Shown here piece after piece: positions 25,001 through 37,420 of a stretch of 64,000 bases of DNA. The notes beneath the pieces are model-generated. The model was not told the DNA's origin. It saw only the letters and a program-made list of their open reading frames with translations, and made no database searches. The position numbers were made by a program, and so were the translations under genes. The stretch lies in contig VUYV01000003.1 in NCBI GenBank assembly GCA_008711295.1, positions 8,212,515 through 8,276,514 of the forward strand, written 5' to 3'. The stretch is from Anarhynchus alexandrinus (taxonomy: Eukaryota; Chordata; Aves; Charadriiformes; Charadriidae). Numbering within the stretch: the first letter of the stretch is position 1; each line of letters opens with the position of its first letter.

Positions 25001-26192
25001 AGAATCACAGAACGGTAGGTGTTGGAAGGGACCTTTGAAGATCATCTAGTCCAACCCCCCTGACAAAGCAGGTTCACTTACAGCAGGTTGGACAGGAACA
25101 CATCCCGTTTTGAATATCTCCAGAGAAGGAGACTCCACAACCTCTCTGGGCAGCCTGTTCCAGTGCTCTGTCACCCTCAAAGTAAAGAAGTTTTTCCTCA
25201 TGTTCAGACGGAATTTCCTATGTTCCAATTTGTGCCCATTGCCCCCTGTCCTGTTGCCAGGCACCACTGAAAAGAGTCTGGCTTTATCCCATTGACATCT
25301 GCCCTGTAGATATTTATAAGCATTGATGAGATCCCCTCTCAATCTTCTCTTCTCCAGGCTAAACAGACCCAGGTCTTTCAGCATTTCCTCATGAGAGGTG
25401 CTCCAGTTCCTTGATCATCTTCCTAGCCATCCACTGTACTCTCTCCAGTAGTTCCCTGTCTTTCTTGAACTGGGGAGCCCAGAAATGGACACAGTACTCC
25501 AGATGTGGCCTCACCAGGGCAAAGTAGACAGGGAGGATTACCTCCTTCAACCTGCTGGCCATGATGTTTTTAATGCACCCCAGGACACCATTGGTGTTCT
25601 TGGCCACAAGGGCACACTGCCGGCTCATGGTCAACTTGTTGTCCACCAGGGCTCCCAGGTCCCTCTCTACAGAGCTGTTTCCAGCAGGTCAACCCCAGAC
25701 CTGTACCAGTGCATGGGGTTATTCCTCCCGAGGTGCAAGACCCTACACTTGCCCTTGTTGAATTTCATTAGGTTCCTCTCCAATCAGCTCTCCAGTCTGT
25801 CCAAGTCTTGCTGTTTGGTGGCACAGCCTTCTGGTGTGTCAGCCACTCCTCCTAGTTTTGTGTCATCAGTGAACTTGCTGAGGGTACACTCTGTCCCCTC
25901 ATCCAGGTTGTCGATGCATATGTTGAACAAGACTGGACCCAGCACTGATCCGTGGGGAACACCGCTAGTTACAGGCCTCCAACTAGACTCTGTGCCATTG
26001 ATCACAACCCTCTGAGCTCTGCCATTCAGCCAATTCTCAGTCCACCTCACTGTCCACTCATCTAACCCATGCTTCCTAAACTTACCTATGAGGATATTAT
26101 GGGAGACACTGTAAAAAGCCTTGCTGAAGTCGAGGTAGACAACATCCACTGGTCTCCCCTCATCTACCCAGCCAGTCAGGCCATCATAGGAC
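25001..26192 (-). mobile_element. Younger CR1 LINE inserted inside an older CR1
   Basis: A 5'-truncated CR1 of about 1.19 kb on the minus strand. Its 3' end, at the low-coordinate side, shows the CR1 signature as the complement of AGAATCACAGAACGG followed by GTTGGAAGGGACCTTTGA. It starts within the reverse transcriptase domain at about 26,190, where the reading passes abruptly from the C-terminal LDIRK block of the older copy to an early RT block ([20 protein letters not shown]). That abrupt jump marks the 5' junction of the insertion. The tail has barely two octamer units. Long target duplications are not expected for CR1 and none is clear. Confidence 0.85.
25046..26188 (-). pseudogene. CR1 ORF2 reverse transcriptase remnant (younger nested copy)
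   Basis: Minus-strand RT and C-terminal region of CR1 ORF2. Motif A is intact (YLDFSKAF) and motif B is near-intact ([11 protein letters not shown]). Motif C reads FTDD in place of FADD at 25,862-25,873, so the two aspartates survive with a neighbouring substitution. The first frame ends near 25,784. The conserved block [20 protein letters not shown] lies in another frame at 25,389-25,646, and [10 protein letters not shown] in a third segment from 25,384 down. At least two frame disruptions are present, so no full product can be made. It is clearly better preserved than the older host copy. Confidence 0.8.
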
Positions 26193-27310
26193 CTTTTCCT
26201 AATGTCCAGTCTGAACTTCCCCTGATGCAGCTTCATTCCATTTCCTCATGTCCAGAGATGTCATCTGGAGAAAAGACATCAGCCCCTCCCCCTCCACTGC
26301 CCGCCTTGAGGAAGCTGTAGGCTGTGGTGAGGTTACCCCTCAGCCTTCTCTTCTCCAGGCTGAACAAGCCAAGTGACCTCAGCTGCTCCTCGTGTGTCTT
26401 GCCCTTGAGGCATTTCACCATCTTGGTCGCCATTCTCTGAACACACCCTAGATTCTGATGTCCTTCTTATATTGAGGTGATCAAAAGTGCACACAGTGCT
26501 CAAGGTGGGGCTGCATCAGTGCAGTGTAGAGTGGGACAATTGTCTCCCTTGACTGGCTAGCTGTGCTGTGCTTGATGCACCCCGGAACACAGCTGGCCCT
26601 TTTGGCTGCCAGGGCACACTGTTGACTCGTATTCAATTTGCCGTTAACCCAAATCCTCAGATTTCTTCCTACAGGGCTGCTCGTCAGCTCCTTGTCCCCC
26701 AGTTTGTGCATATAACCAGGATTACCGTGTCCCAGGTGGAGAATCCTGCACTTGCCCTTGTTAAATTTCGTATGGTTGGTGATTGCCTGGCTCTCTAGTC
26801 TGTCCAGATCTCTCTGTAAGGCCCCTCTACCCTTGAGGGAGTCCACAGCTCCTCCTGATTTAGTATCATCAGCAAACTTACTTAATGTACATTAGATTCC
26901 TGTGTCCAGATCATTTATAAATACCTTAAAGAGAACAGGCCCTAAAATTGAGCCCTGCAGAAAACCACTGGTGACTGGTCACCAGCCTGGTATAACTCTG
27001 TTTACTATAACTCTCCGAGCCCAACCTGTCAGCCAAATGCTCACCCAAGGTATTATGGATTTGTCTAGGTGTGTGCTGGACATTTTGTCCAGAAAGATTC
27101 TGTGAGAATATCAAAAGCTTTGTTCAAATCCAAAAAACCCACATCTACTGGCTTCCCTTGGCTGACTAGGTGGGTGACCTTGTCATAAAAGGAAATTAAG
27201 TTAGTTAATCAGGACTTTCCCCTCATGAACCTGTGCTGGATATGACCAATGAAGTTAATTTCTTTTGTATAAATGGAATCCAGTGTTTCATTGAATAGGT
27301 TCTGCTTGAG
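26193..27310 (-). mobile_element. Older CR1 LINE, 5' part (split by a nested CR1)
   Basis: Minus-strand CR1 sequence from within the reverse transcriptase region to the residues LDIRK, where a younger CR1 interrupts it. The upstream limit is soft: recognisable protein (HRFMRGKS, then LISFYDKV) starts by about 27,240, and weak similarity may reach 27,310. The 3' remainder is at 24,796-25,000. Together the two parts give about 1.3 kb of one 5'-truncated element. Confidence 0.8.
26233..27240 (-). pseudogene. CR1 ORF2 reverse transcriptase remnant (older split copy)
   Basis: Reading down the minus strand: LISFYDKVTHLVSQGKPVDV, then motif A as GFLDLNKAF (aspartate codon at 27,128-27,130), then a degraded motif B region with stops, then motif C intact as FADDTK at 26,865-26,876. 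The thumb-like block follows in a 121-codon frame at 26,481-26,846 with LDRLES, FNKGKCRILHLGHGNP and IVPLYTALMQPHLEHCVHF. The block [15 protein letters not shown] follows in a frame at 26,233-26,433. Several stops and frameshifts separate these pieces. The catalytic aspartates persist although the gene is dead. Confidence 0.8.
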
Positions 27311-30300
27311 GGTTTTAGGCCTGGTGCTTTGACTTGAGCACCTAGTTTTGCAGTATAGAGGGAAGGTCACATAAAATGTAGCTTCAGAGGCACTGAGAAA
27401 GGTGCTTCTCAGGTGTTTATTTTTGAAGTTTCTTTGCTTTCTTTTTCTTCCCTATTCAGATGATTAGGCACTTGATAAACAGGTTGGAAGAAATATTAAT
27501 TCCTTGCACCCACCAGCAATGGCATGGATGTTCAGCACTTCTGTGGAATTTCTGAAATCAGAGTCTAACCATTCTTTGTTTAGCTCTGTAACGTAGATGC
27601 TGCTGTGCAGTAATTGAGAACCAAACCTTTTCCTATCAACAGCGTACTTACACAAGGGATATTAGTCTGTTTCTTTATAATGTTCACTAGTCAATGGAAT
27701 TCTTGGCTACCTTAATCTTTCATTTTTCTTCACATAAATATATAGATACCTATCCCTCTTTTGCATCTTCTATAAAGTCTCTCATCACTAGAAATAAAAT
27801 TCTTCCAAGTAATGGTTATCATAACATGAGTTAACAAATCTGTGCTCTGTAGGCACACCCTAGAGTATCATCACCTCAGCTGAGGTGTTGTAGCTCATGA
27901 CGGCCTGAGGGGTGATGTTTCATTATGGCCAAACTTGAAAGTTATCGTTTACTTTAAGACCTTTGTTACTGGGGGCAGTGACTGAATTTGTTCAAAATTA
28001 GTCTTTCTCACCATATTTTCCCCCAAAACTATTTAGCTGTTTGGACTGGTACATACACTGAAGATATAATGATTGCCATACCTTTTGCAAAATATTCCCT
28101 AAAGGCACATCAACAACTCAATTTCTATGGCCTGGTTTTAGGGACTTACTCTGCATGTGTGTGCACTGAAATTAAATAGACTAAAATAAAAAACTTTTTT
28201 TTTTTTGACAGTGTCTTGGTTGAAATAGGCAAGAAATTGGAAGCTTTCCAGACGGTCATCAATCAATGACCTAGTACAATTGATTTAAGGGTAGGGAGGC
28301 TAGGAGAATGTTGTTACTACACCAAGTTATAATGAGATGATCTCCCACTTGGACACCCGACTTGTCAAGCTTTTTTGCCAGGGAGTCTTAGACAAATCAT
28401 CTATTTTATTTTGCATTGAGTAAGCCTGTGAGATCCTGCTAATGTATTGATCTCTAGCTCCAGTCTCATGTTGGGCATTAATTTTTCTTGCCCTCTACAC
28501 TTCACATTCGTTTAAACAGAAGAAAAAAAACCCCACAAATAAACACAATAACGAAATAAAACAACTGAAATCATCTTTCTATCAAGGTCACCTAATAAGC
28601 CTCCTTAAGCTGTTCCTTCAACAGTGTAAGGACTACCTGTTCTTTCTACAGTTCTTCAGCTGTAGGATCAGGCCTGAGACTTGCCTGACCATCTGTAGCG
28701 TGAAGTTCAAACAATGTAGGTTTTCTACTCCAAAACAGACAATTTTACTTCTTTCTAATGAAAAAAACACACACCATTTTTTCCTTTCACTTTCAAACAA
28801 AGCATTCCTGTGCCTCCGCTTTCCCCTGTGTTCTATTACTGAAGAGTTGCTCTGATTCATAGTTGCAGAGTGGAGCTTTTTAGGGATGCAAACTTTTTTA
28901 AGGACTATACTACTGTTCATTTGCAAGTTGCAAAGATAATGTAATATCCAGAAGTATTAGATTTTTTTTAATATAGAAGCTTCAAAAAAAGTGGAGCATG
29001 TCCATTAAGTCTTTGATGTTTTTGCTACAAAGCCAGTTCTTGATATGACAAAATAAATGTAACTTAGTCATGCTTTTAATCCAGGCACTCTTCATCCTGT
29101 TGAGTGAGAGAGGCTTTAGCAGAAAAAGGGCTGATATGTTCAGTGCTCAGCTGAGTCATTTAATGCGTGTTCTCAAAAGTTTGTCAGTATTGATTTACTT
29201 GCACTTAAAGCCCCATACAAAAATGATCAGGTACAAAATATTAGATGGATGGCAAAAAAAAAAAAAAAAGCAGTATGCAGCTTGCAGTTTATTTTTTTGC
29301 TACAAGAGTTGTCTGGGAATGGTCTGGAATATCAGTCAGGTACAACAGGTGCTCTAGATAGTAGGTAAAAGGATAAATCAGACAGTTTTTTGTTTAAATC
29401 CCTTTTACTCCATTCATAACAGCCTGAATTATAAAAAAACTTCTGTACTAAACAGAGTCACCATTTTGAAATGAACTGCATTGGGGAGGGGCTGCAAGCA
29501 GACGTTTGCTTTAGGCAACTCTTGAGAGCAGATGCAAAGTATGCAGATTTGTAGAAGTCCTGTCATACAAAACCATACTTTTCTCATCCTTCCTCAGTTC
29601 TTCCTTTCCCCTATCTTTGCAATTTTCTTCTGCAAAATACAAGAGTTGCAAATCTCTACCCATACTCTTTCTGTGCCCTTAAGGGAGGAGCCCATTTCAC
29701 TCAGTTACCACTCACTTTTCAAGACATATTATCTTATCAGCACTAACTCAGAGAAAATCGACGTTGCGGAAGGTGACTTTCATAGGAAGATGGGCAAAAG
29801 GTGCTCTCCTCCTCTTTGACTACTGAGCTTGGACTCTGAGCTCACACAGAGCGATATCAGGGGGCATCTTGTTCACCAGCCTCAGTCCCAGACCCACGTG
29901 CACACTAACTTAGGAGGAAACATAATTAAAATCATCTCAACAGTACAGTAGAAGTTTAAATATCCACCAACCTGTATCTTTAACTTCAGTCTGTCACTTT
30001 ACAGACAAACAAAACTGGTTCTGCTGGTGAGGCATCTGACAGCTCGAGGATGGAGACAAACCTCTCGGTGACCAATAAATCTCAAAGTCATCGTGTGCAC
30101 CTACCATTGCAAATGAAGTGATGCCGTTTTCAATTTCTCTCATGTGTCCCCTTAAATAGCAGTGTTTTTCATGCATTTACAAACGGACATATTCTTGTAC
30201 AATATACTGTATGCTCTGGTCTGTGTGAGCGTGTGTGAAAACTGGTGAGCTTGGCATTTCAGGTGAATTACACTGTTTTTCCTTCTATAGAGCTACAACT

Positions 30301-31569
30301 TTGTGAATTTTTTATTTCTGTAAGAGAAACTGAAAATAGGTCATCTGAATTCTCCATTACTATACTGTACGTGCCCCTCGGATATTGGAAAAATTGAGAC
30401 ATGTCAGTTAAATACAGCAGACAAAATAATATGCACATCAATCAGTGACTGGAAACAGTGTCCAAAATGTTATTTATTACAAGTTTTCATCAAATATGCA
30501 TTATTCTAATGATCGACACATTACAAAGACAGACACTTGGGAGAAAAATTATATGGAAGAAGACTGAAAAAGATTGCACTCTACTTGGTGGGGAAATGTG
30601 GTTTAATTTAAAAATCATATAATTGTTATGGAAAGAGCCATATAAATCAAACATGTCACTGTTGACAAGATTTTTATCAGGCATTCTAGTCCTCTATAGT
30701 CTCCCAAATACCACCCAACGAGTATGTATAATAAAGTCAATTTCCAAGCTGTTGCAGTAAGAATAATGATGTAAGTTTTCCTTTCTCTTTCATTATTGGG
30801 AAAGTTTTGCCCTATTTATTTGAACGACATTGGTATGAATAGGGAAAAGTGCATAAATAGAAAGAAACCATTCGCTGTGCCTATAAACTTACATACAGTA
30901 TATTGCCCTTTGTCGATACAAAAATTTAGTCCAGATTCTTTTCCTCCCTAGTGCAATGAATCAACTGAGTGGAAGAGTCCCTGATTTTTATTTTTTTCTG
31001 GTACTGGCATGAACAGGTAACAAACAGGTTTCATAGAAAATGGCCACAGGTAATAGAGAAAAAAAACCTCTCAGCATCCCTTCTCACACCCACTTCCCTG
31101 TCTCCCACAGGTGCACACACACACACTACCCATTGATTCTATTTTTCTCCCCTATTTTTCAGTAATTTCTATGTGTTAGTTAGTAATTGTGCACACGGCT
31201 AGCTCTCTTGTTCAATTTTTCATAAATGAGGCTGTATGTGCACTGCAGTTCTGGTAAAATCTTCACAAACCAACGAGGTTTTAGAAGGAGGAGGCTTTAT
31301 TTTAAGACTGAGTGCCTCTGCAGGCCCGTTAAGGACTGCTGTCAGTAAGTTTTGAAAAGGAAGACAGTAGCTTAAGGAAGATTCAGGTGCTGCCTATAAA
31401 GACTGAGTTAACCGAAGAGGAAGGAAGCCTGAGGACTTTATTATTATCAGCAGCAGTTTCTAATAACAGAGCAACTTAATTTTACATAGCAACTTGACAA
31501 TAAAATGTACTGCTTTTTTTTTTTTTTTAACACTAGGAATTGCATTCCAAAGACCTAGAGATTACCTTG

Positions 31570-31690
31570 TAGACAGCATTTTCCAGTAACTCTCACAAAA
31601 CAAAGTAGTATTATCGGGGAGGAGATGGAGAAATAAGAAGAGAAACTTGTGGCAAATAGGGCTTGCATCCAGCGCGACAACCAACTCTTC
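31570..31690 (+). repeat. Possible MIR-type SINE relic
   Basis: The run CTCACAAAACAAAGTAGTAT, then GGGGAGGAGATGGAGAAA, then TTGTGGCAAATAGGGCTTGC is in the order of the MIR core and tail (CTCACAACA, GTAGTATTAT, CAGATGGAGAAACTGAGG, and a later GGATTCGAACC-like word). The similarity is weak and interrupted, so this could be chance. Confidence 0.25.
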
Positions 31691-34653
31691 TCGGAGCTTA
31701 ACTTTTAAATAGAGGGCTTGTGTGCCAGTTCCCTCAAATTAAAAATGGATCCAGAGGAAATGACTTCCCAGAGAACAAGCCGGCCACTTTGGGCAGACTG
31801 GACACAAGCCATCCACACAGCTGCCTGTGGCTCCAGCCAATTGCTGGTCTGCATGCGGCTAGGGGAGTCCTGTACCTTCCGCAGAGCAGCGAGCATATGG
31901 GCCTGTCCACAGCTGACTCAAACAGAGGAGGAGGAAAAAGAGGCAGCAAAACAACGGGGTCTGCTTTGTTTAGTTGTGGTGGATGGGAGAACTTTAAATG
32001 CCAAGTAAACACGTTTAAGATGTGTATGGGGAAAAAAAAAAAAAGGCAAGAGGAGATATTCCCAAGAAGGCAGGTAATCCTCCTTAGCCCTGTAGCACGG
32101 AAACATATTTTGCACGAGGCTGTCCGATTTTATTGAATGAACGCCTCAGAATGGCTTCTATTCCTGCCCTCTGAGTAAACTCTAAACCATCAGCAAGCTG
32201 CAGCAATCTGCGCAGGGCCAGCAGGAAAAGGTAGCATTCATTTTTCTTCTGCTCTTACCTTTCTTGAAGCCATTCACAACTGGGAAAACAAAACCCCAGT
32301 GATATTTTCATTGCTGGTCAAAGATAAAGATTATTGTCATGGACAGAGAAGGAAGAAGAGCTTTACAAGCCTGGAGACTGTACTGTGCAGCTGTTTCTGG
32401 TACAGGTTATAAACAGAGCTGCTTATCACAGATTGGCCTAATATTGGTTGAAATTAGTGTGAGATTTTGCCTTTCTCTCCTGTGGTCTGGAGAGAAAGAG
32501 TACTGTAATATTTAGTCCAGGAAGCTATGATTTATACTGCTGTACATGCAGAAAGAGGGGGAACTACACAAATGGCTATAGTATTTGAGTTACCCACTCT
32601 TCTTTCAAGGGAAACAGTTTGAATGGATGATATAATTCCAAAATGCTGCATTATGAATGTCTTTTGAGACATCAGTTGCAACTTGATTAAAGCTATGTTG
32701 AAAATATATGTTGCCCTTTAAAGAAAAAAAAAAAAGTAAATGTGGATGTGTCCTATAATGAAAACTAGTTCCAGGTGGGGCTAAGATTCATTTTTCAATT
32801 TCTTTTATTGCCATTTAGTTTTAATACTAAGGTTTCTTTGGAAATATGCAATCATCTCTGTTGATTGCTAAAACATGAGAGATGTCTTCCTTATTCTTCT
32901 CACAGTAATGTTAAACAAGAGGCGACTTGCATAATAGTGTTTAAATATAGGTTCTTCCAGAGTGGAAGAAAGACAGTAACTGAATTTTCAGCTGTTTATA
33001 TTATACCTAATTCAGGTAGAAATTTGAACTTTTAGGCAAATCCCTTTTGTTTTGAATGATGCCATGAACCCCCACCATCTACTTGTAAAATATAGTTTGG
33101 GGCTTTTTTCTCAAACCTGTTCTTTTTCTTTCTTGCTTTACAAATTGCATCTGTATGGAAAGAATGCAAATACTGGAGGTTTTTTGTTTTCCTTTGTTGT
33201 CAAGGAACTATTTGCAAACTGTTCTGGTAAAGCCCACATCTTAAGCAAACATGCAACCTACCCCAAATTTCTAGACATGTGAACACAGAAGAGTTAATAA
33301 ATCCATAGAGGTACAATAACTAAATGTTAGATCCATGTATATGATCACAACATTGCAATCTTGTTATAAATATATTTTTTATAATATGGGAGCTCTGCAT
33401 TAGCATATGGCATCTACGTATTTCTTTAAAGTGCCTCATTTCTGCCTCCAAAGCAGAGAAATCAGAAAGTAGTTCTTTGTAATAGTCTGGAGTTAGATTA
33501 TGATCTTTTTATTCAAGTAAACTTTTCATCTTAAAGTGGAATTAGGGTATGATCCACATAGAGGATTTTATTCAATGTAAAGGAACTGTAACACGTGTGA
33601 TTCCATATGTATATGACTAATGAGCTAGGTTTTATTTGGAATCTAGAAATACAGTTTGATGCAAGAATCAGTTCTTGCTTTACACACATTTTCCCCCTCT
33701 CTCTGCACAGTAATCGCAAATGCCTGACACCAGCCTCCTCTCTAGCCCTCTTGGTGTGGTTGTTTAAAAACAGAGAGCCACCGTGACAGCCAGTATTTTC
33801 CATCAGTGGGAGCCCTCCTGTTGAGCCCAATAAGTATGAGATTAGCCTTATTTCTCCCTGGGCAGGGGATACAGCAGAAGGCTGGGTGGAAAATGGCTTC
33901 AGGGCAGTCTTGGCATGTACACAGAGGACAGGAGCTTGCGAGGCTGCTGAACTCCATGTATCCAGCCCGGCACGTGGAGTTGGAGGAAGAGGGTTGAGCA
34001 GGGGTTTTGAGGAGCAGCTGCAAGGTAGCAAAGTGGAATGGAGCCAAGGGCTTGAATTTTACATCTACAAGAGCTGCTAGAGCTGAGGGCAAAGTCAGAC
34101 TAAGGCTTTGTCTTCCGTGCCAGAAAAAGGAGGGGAAGAAATAGTGTGTACTTTTCCCAAGATAACAAGTTTGTTTTAGCTATCCGGCCGTAAAATCCTA
34201 CACAAACAAGAACTCCATAGTTTCTACCATGAGTTCAGGGCAAAATTATACACCCTTCCCTTCTAGGTTCATCTTGCTTAGATTATGTCACGGGGAAAAA
34301 ACTGCCATTATGTTATTTTGACTGGGACTTTTACTGCCAGATATAGCTTATATACATCAGCTGTATTGCTGGGGAAGAAAAAAAAAAAAGACAGGGTTTT
34401 TTTTGTTGGGTTTTTTTTCCCCTTGAATGAAGGACACAGTCTCACTAACCCTGAAAGAAGTGCCACTGAGGGTTTCCATCTCTTTTTGGGCTGCCAGTGT
34501 AGTAATAAGATCCATTAAGTGGGCACCTTTATCTTCCTGGCTTACTACGCTGTTTTCTGTTCTTTCTGCTTTCTACTATTTTTCCTACCTATAGCTGCTA
34601 GCAAAATCTTCCTGAATTTCTTTCAACTGAACGAGCAGTGAAATGTTTTCATT

Positions 34654-34730
34654 ACTTCTTGCTGGCCTGTTTTTCAGTCCTCCCCTTCCTCCAAAAAAAT
34701 CTGTGAATATTGACCTGTCCAGCAAGAAGT
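34654..34730. repeat. Perfect 12-bp inverted repeat, 53-base spacer
   Basis: ACTTCTTGCTGG at 34,654-34,665 is the exact reverse complement of CCAGCAAGAAGT at 34,719-34,730. The spacer is pyrimidine-rich and does not obviously pair further. It could be a relic of a small inverted-repeat element. No gene is adjacent. Confidence 0.55.
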
Positions 34731-35629
34731 TTACAAGGAAAAATACGTGAGATTGTACTGTTGCCTAATCTAGTGGTACAACAAATATTCACGCACAAGC
34801 ATTATAGCTGTAGACAGGAAAGATTTTAAGATTGTGCATATACGCTGCAGGCCTCCTCAGTCTAACGGAAGATGGTCTCCGTAAAACTTCACGTATTCTA
34901 AATTTTTATTTTCTCAACCCATGAGATTTCCAACATTTCCTCTGGGAAATAACTCCTATCTGAATGGATCCTGCTCTTTTTCCTACTTAAATGTAGCCTT
35001 TTTGACTGCATCTCATTACGATTAATCTATGTCCTCTTCCCATCTTAAACATTTCTGTTTGCTTCCTATTATTGCAACCCTGGAAACACAGAAGTTAAGG
35101 AGCTATAAGCTCATTGCAACACCTTAGTTAATTTGAATTGTGCCAAATTTTCAAATCTTATCTTCTAATTACTGGTGGATGGCTTTAGAAGCAGAAGCTC
35201 TGCTTTCTGGAGTAACTGGCACAGGATGGGCTAGGTCTGGGAAGGCTAAAACCTTTGAAAAAGTCATGCTGTAAGCTTCAGTGAAGTGCCCTAAATCCAA
35301 ACCCACATTAGCAAATTTGGGTCAGAACTACTCTAAGCATAGTTTATTCATGTTGAGAAATAGATGTTAAAATCCTCTGCATTATCCTGGCTGCTTTCTA
35401 CAAAGGCCTTGAATTCAAAGTGCTATTATGGGACCGTGTGCCAATTCTGTCCTTAATTAACTCATTAAGCCTCATCCTGCCATCAATGGATTATATAAAT
35501 ATAACTAAGAGCAAACCTATCCTGCTGACAAGAGCAAGTCTTGCTACTATTACTCCACTTACCTTCAGGTTTGCTGTTTCCACAGCTATTGTTCTCCTCT
35601 GAACGACGGTGAGCACTTCCTATGTTTGT

Positions 35630-35728
35630 GAATTTGGGCTGGATTCTAAGGTAGTGAAAATTGTCATAAAGTTCGCTGATTCCAGTTGAGTTACAGCCCA
35701 GATTTATAGGCTATTGACCTTTTTGCCT
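35630..35728 (+). repeat. Possible ancient sauropsid repeat relic
   Basis: TGGGCTGGATTCTAAGG is followed about 45 bases later by GATTCCAGTTGAGTTACAGC and CCAGATTTATA. These resemble words of an old reptile and bird repeat that carries CATTGACTCCAGTGGAGTTACACC then GATTTATACC. Identity is moderate and the family name is not certain. Confidence 0.35.
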
Positions 35729-37334
35729 GGGAAAGTTGGTCCCAAGTGTAAGAGTTGAAAAATAGTATTAACAATTCTGTGAAATCGAGACCTGAAATAA
35801 AACTCCGTCCTCCCAATCTCTTACAGAGAGCAGCATAATTCCAATTAAATGTCTCTGAAGAACTAAGAAAAACTGTTTAAGGTTGCAAATGTCTTTTAAT
35901 TGTTCTTTCTGTTCCGCTGGGAGAATTCCAGCTGAACAAAAGCCTTGTGAGAAAGCTCAACCAACTAATCACTTTACCACATTATAACTAAATTGAGCAT
36001 CTGAAGATCTCATTTCGTTGCGTTGCTCCCCCTACAAATGCCTGTGTTTAAGATGTCAAGGCTCAGCCTACACTATAAAGGGAGAGAGTTCTGAGATAAA
36101 ACAAGCATTTTGGGAAAGCAAAACAGAAGAGTCATTTATCTCTCCGATTGGGACCATTTGCCATGCTCCTGCTGCTATGAGAAACATTCTTCACACCAGA
36201 TCCTCTCAGGAGATTATCCACAGGGAGAGGAAAGTGGTTCCCACGGTGCCAAAAAGTCAAAACATCCATCAAGCATCAAAACAACCTTCCCTGAGGCCTG
36301 TTGGGATACATTTCTTGGGAATCCCATGATGGGGGAGGAGGGGAGGAGAAAGAGATTTAGAAGAGGAATAACTTTTTTTAATAGAAAATCCCCTTTCTTG
36401 GAAGCATATGCGTAGGACGCAATATGCCACTCGTGCTAATGTTTACCTTTTTAATCACAAAAGAAGCCTGCTGCTTGCAGCCAGGAAGTTTCATATATAG
36501 ACACTATAGGCGAGCTGCTGAAGCAGCACTGTGTGAACAGCCTGCTGCCAGGGCTGCTGCTGCTGGAACTGATGCTCGGAGAGCTTTCGAACGTGTGGCA
36601 CAATCTTTCTGTGTTTTCCCTTGTGCCCCTTCTGGTTTGGGATCACCAGCTAACTTGAGTATCACAAATCTACTTGTGGGTGCATAACCTCAGTCATGGC
36701 TTTGTCCCAGATTTCATGTTGCCTTGGAATAGTTTAACTTCTGAAAATCATTGTAAGCATGTTTCAACAGGCAAGGTGGATTCCAGCACCTTAGGAGATA
36801 TTTGACCTGCCTCATAAGTTTTCCACTTGTGCGGCACTTGTGAAGAGGCTGTTGGTAGGGTTGTATTTACTGTTCAGGTACCCACAGTTGTACTGAAATT
36901 TTTATGGTCATGCAAATGAATGAAGATTGAAATCCGTGTTCTTGGTTACCCTCTCTGTGAGCTCACAAGAGCTGAGGTATCTTACTTGTTTGCCATAACT
37001 CAAAGGTCACAATAAAAAACTCACAGTCTGCATAAATAAGACGTACTATATAGAATGGATTAATAAGGCCTCAGGGCTTGCTGCTGAGCATGGAGTTCAG
37101 CCATTTGAGAAGGTTTACAACACTGAGCTTAAGATATGAGGTCCATATCCTGAATTGCAGTGCGATTGCTTGAATATCTCTCACTTTCATTCTCCTGAAG
37201 ACTGCTTCTTGTTGCAAATGTGCTCTGATAGCTGTGAGTGTTTAACCTTTATTTACTCAGTTCTCACTACTTTGATTTGCACGTATGAATTGTTATGGGA
37301 TGACCGTTGCTCTGCTTCCCACAAAGAGTCCTTA

Positions 37335-37420
37335 AACCAGGTTTTCAGCTATAGCTGGTGCCAGCTGACTTAACTCCAGTGTGGAGCTTACCTGAGTCCC
37401 ATTCCTTGAGGATCTGGCCC
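37335..37420 (+). repeat. Possible ancient sauropsid repeat relic
   Basis: GGTGCCAGCTGACTTAACTC, CAGTGTGGAGCTTACCTGAG and a closing GAGGATCTGGCCCC follow the order of an old interspersed repeat I recall from reptile genomes, with a TGACTTCAATGGAGTTA-type core and a GAGGATCTGGCCC end. The closing word is the best-preserved part. Confidence 0.4.

Noticed and set aside
25485..26015. 176-codon plus-strand frame as a gene
   Set aside because: It lies wholly antisense to the younger nested CR1; the sense strand carries the RT motifs.
33531..34031. 166-codon minus-strand frame as a gene
   Set aside because: No domain, membrane segment or repeat; overlapping frames are open on both strands in the same GC-richer patch, which fits composition rather than selection.
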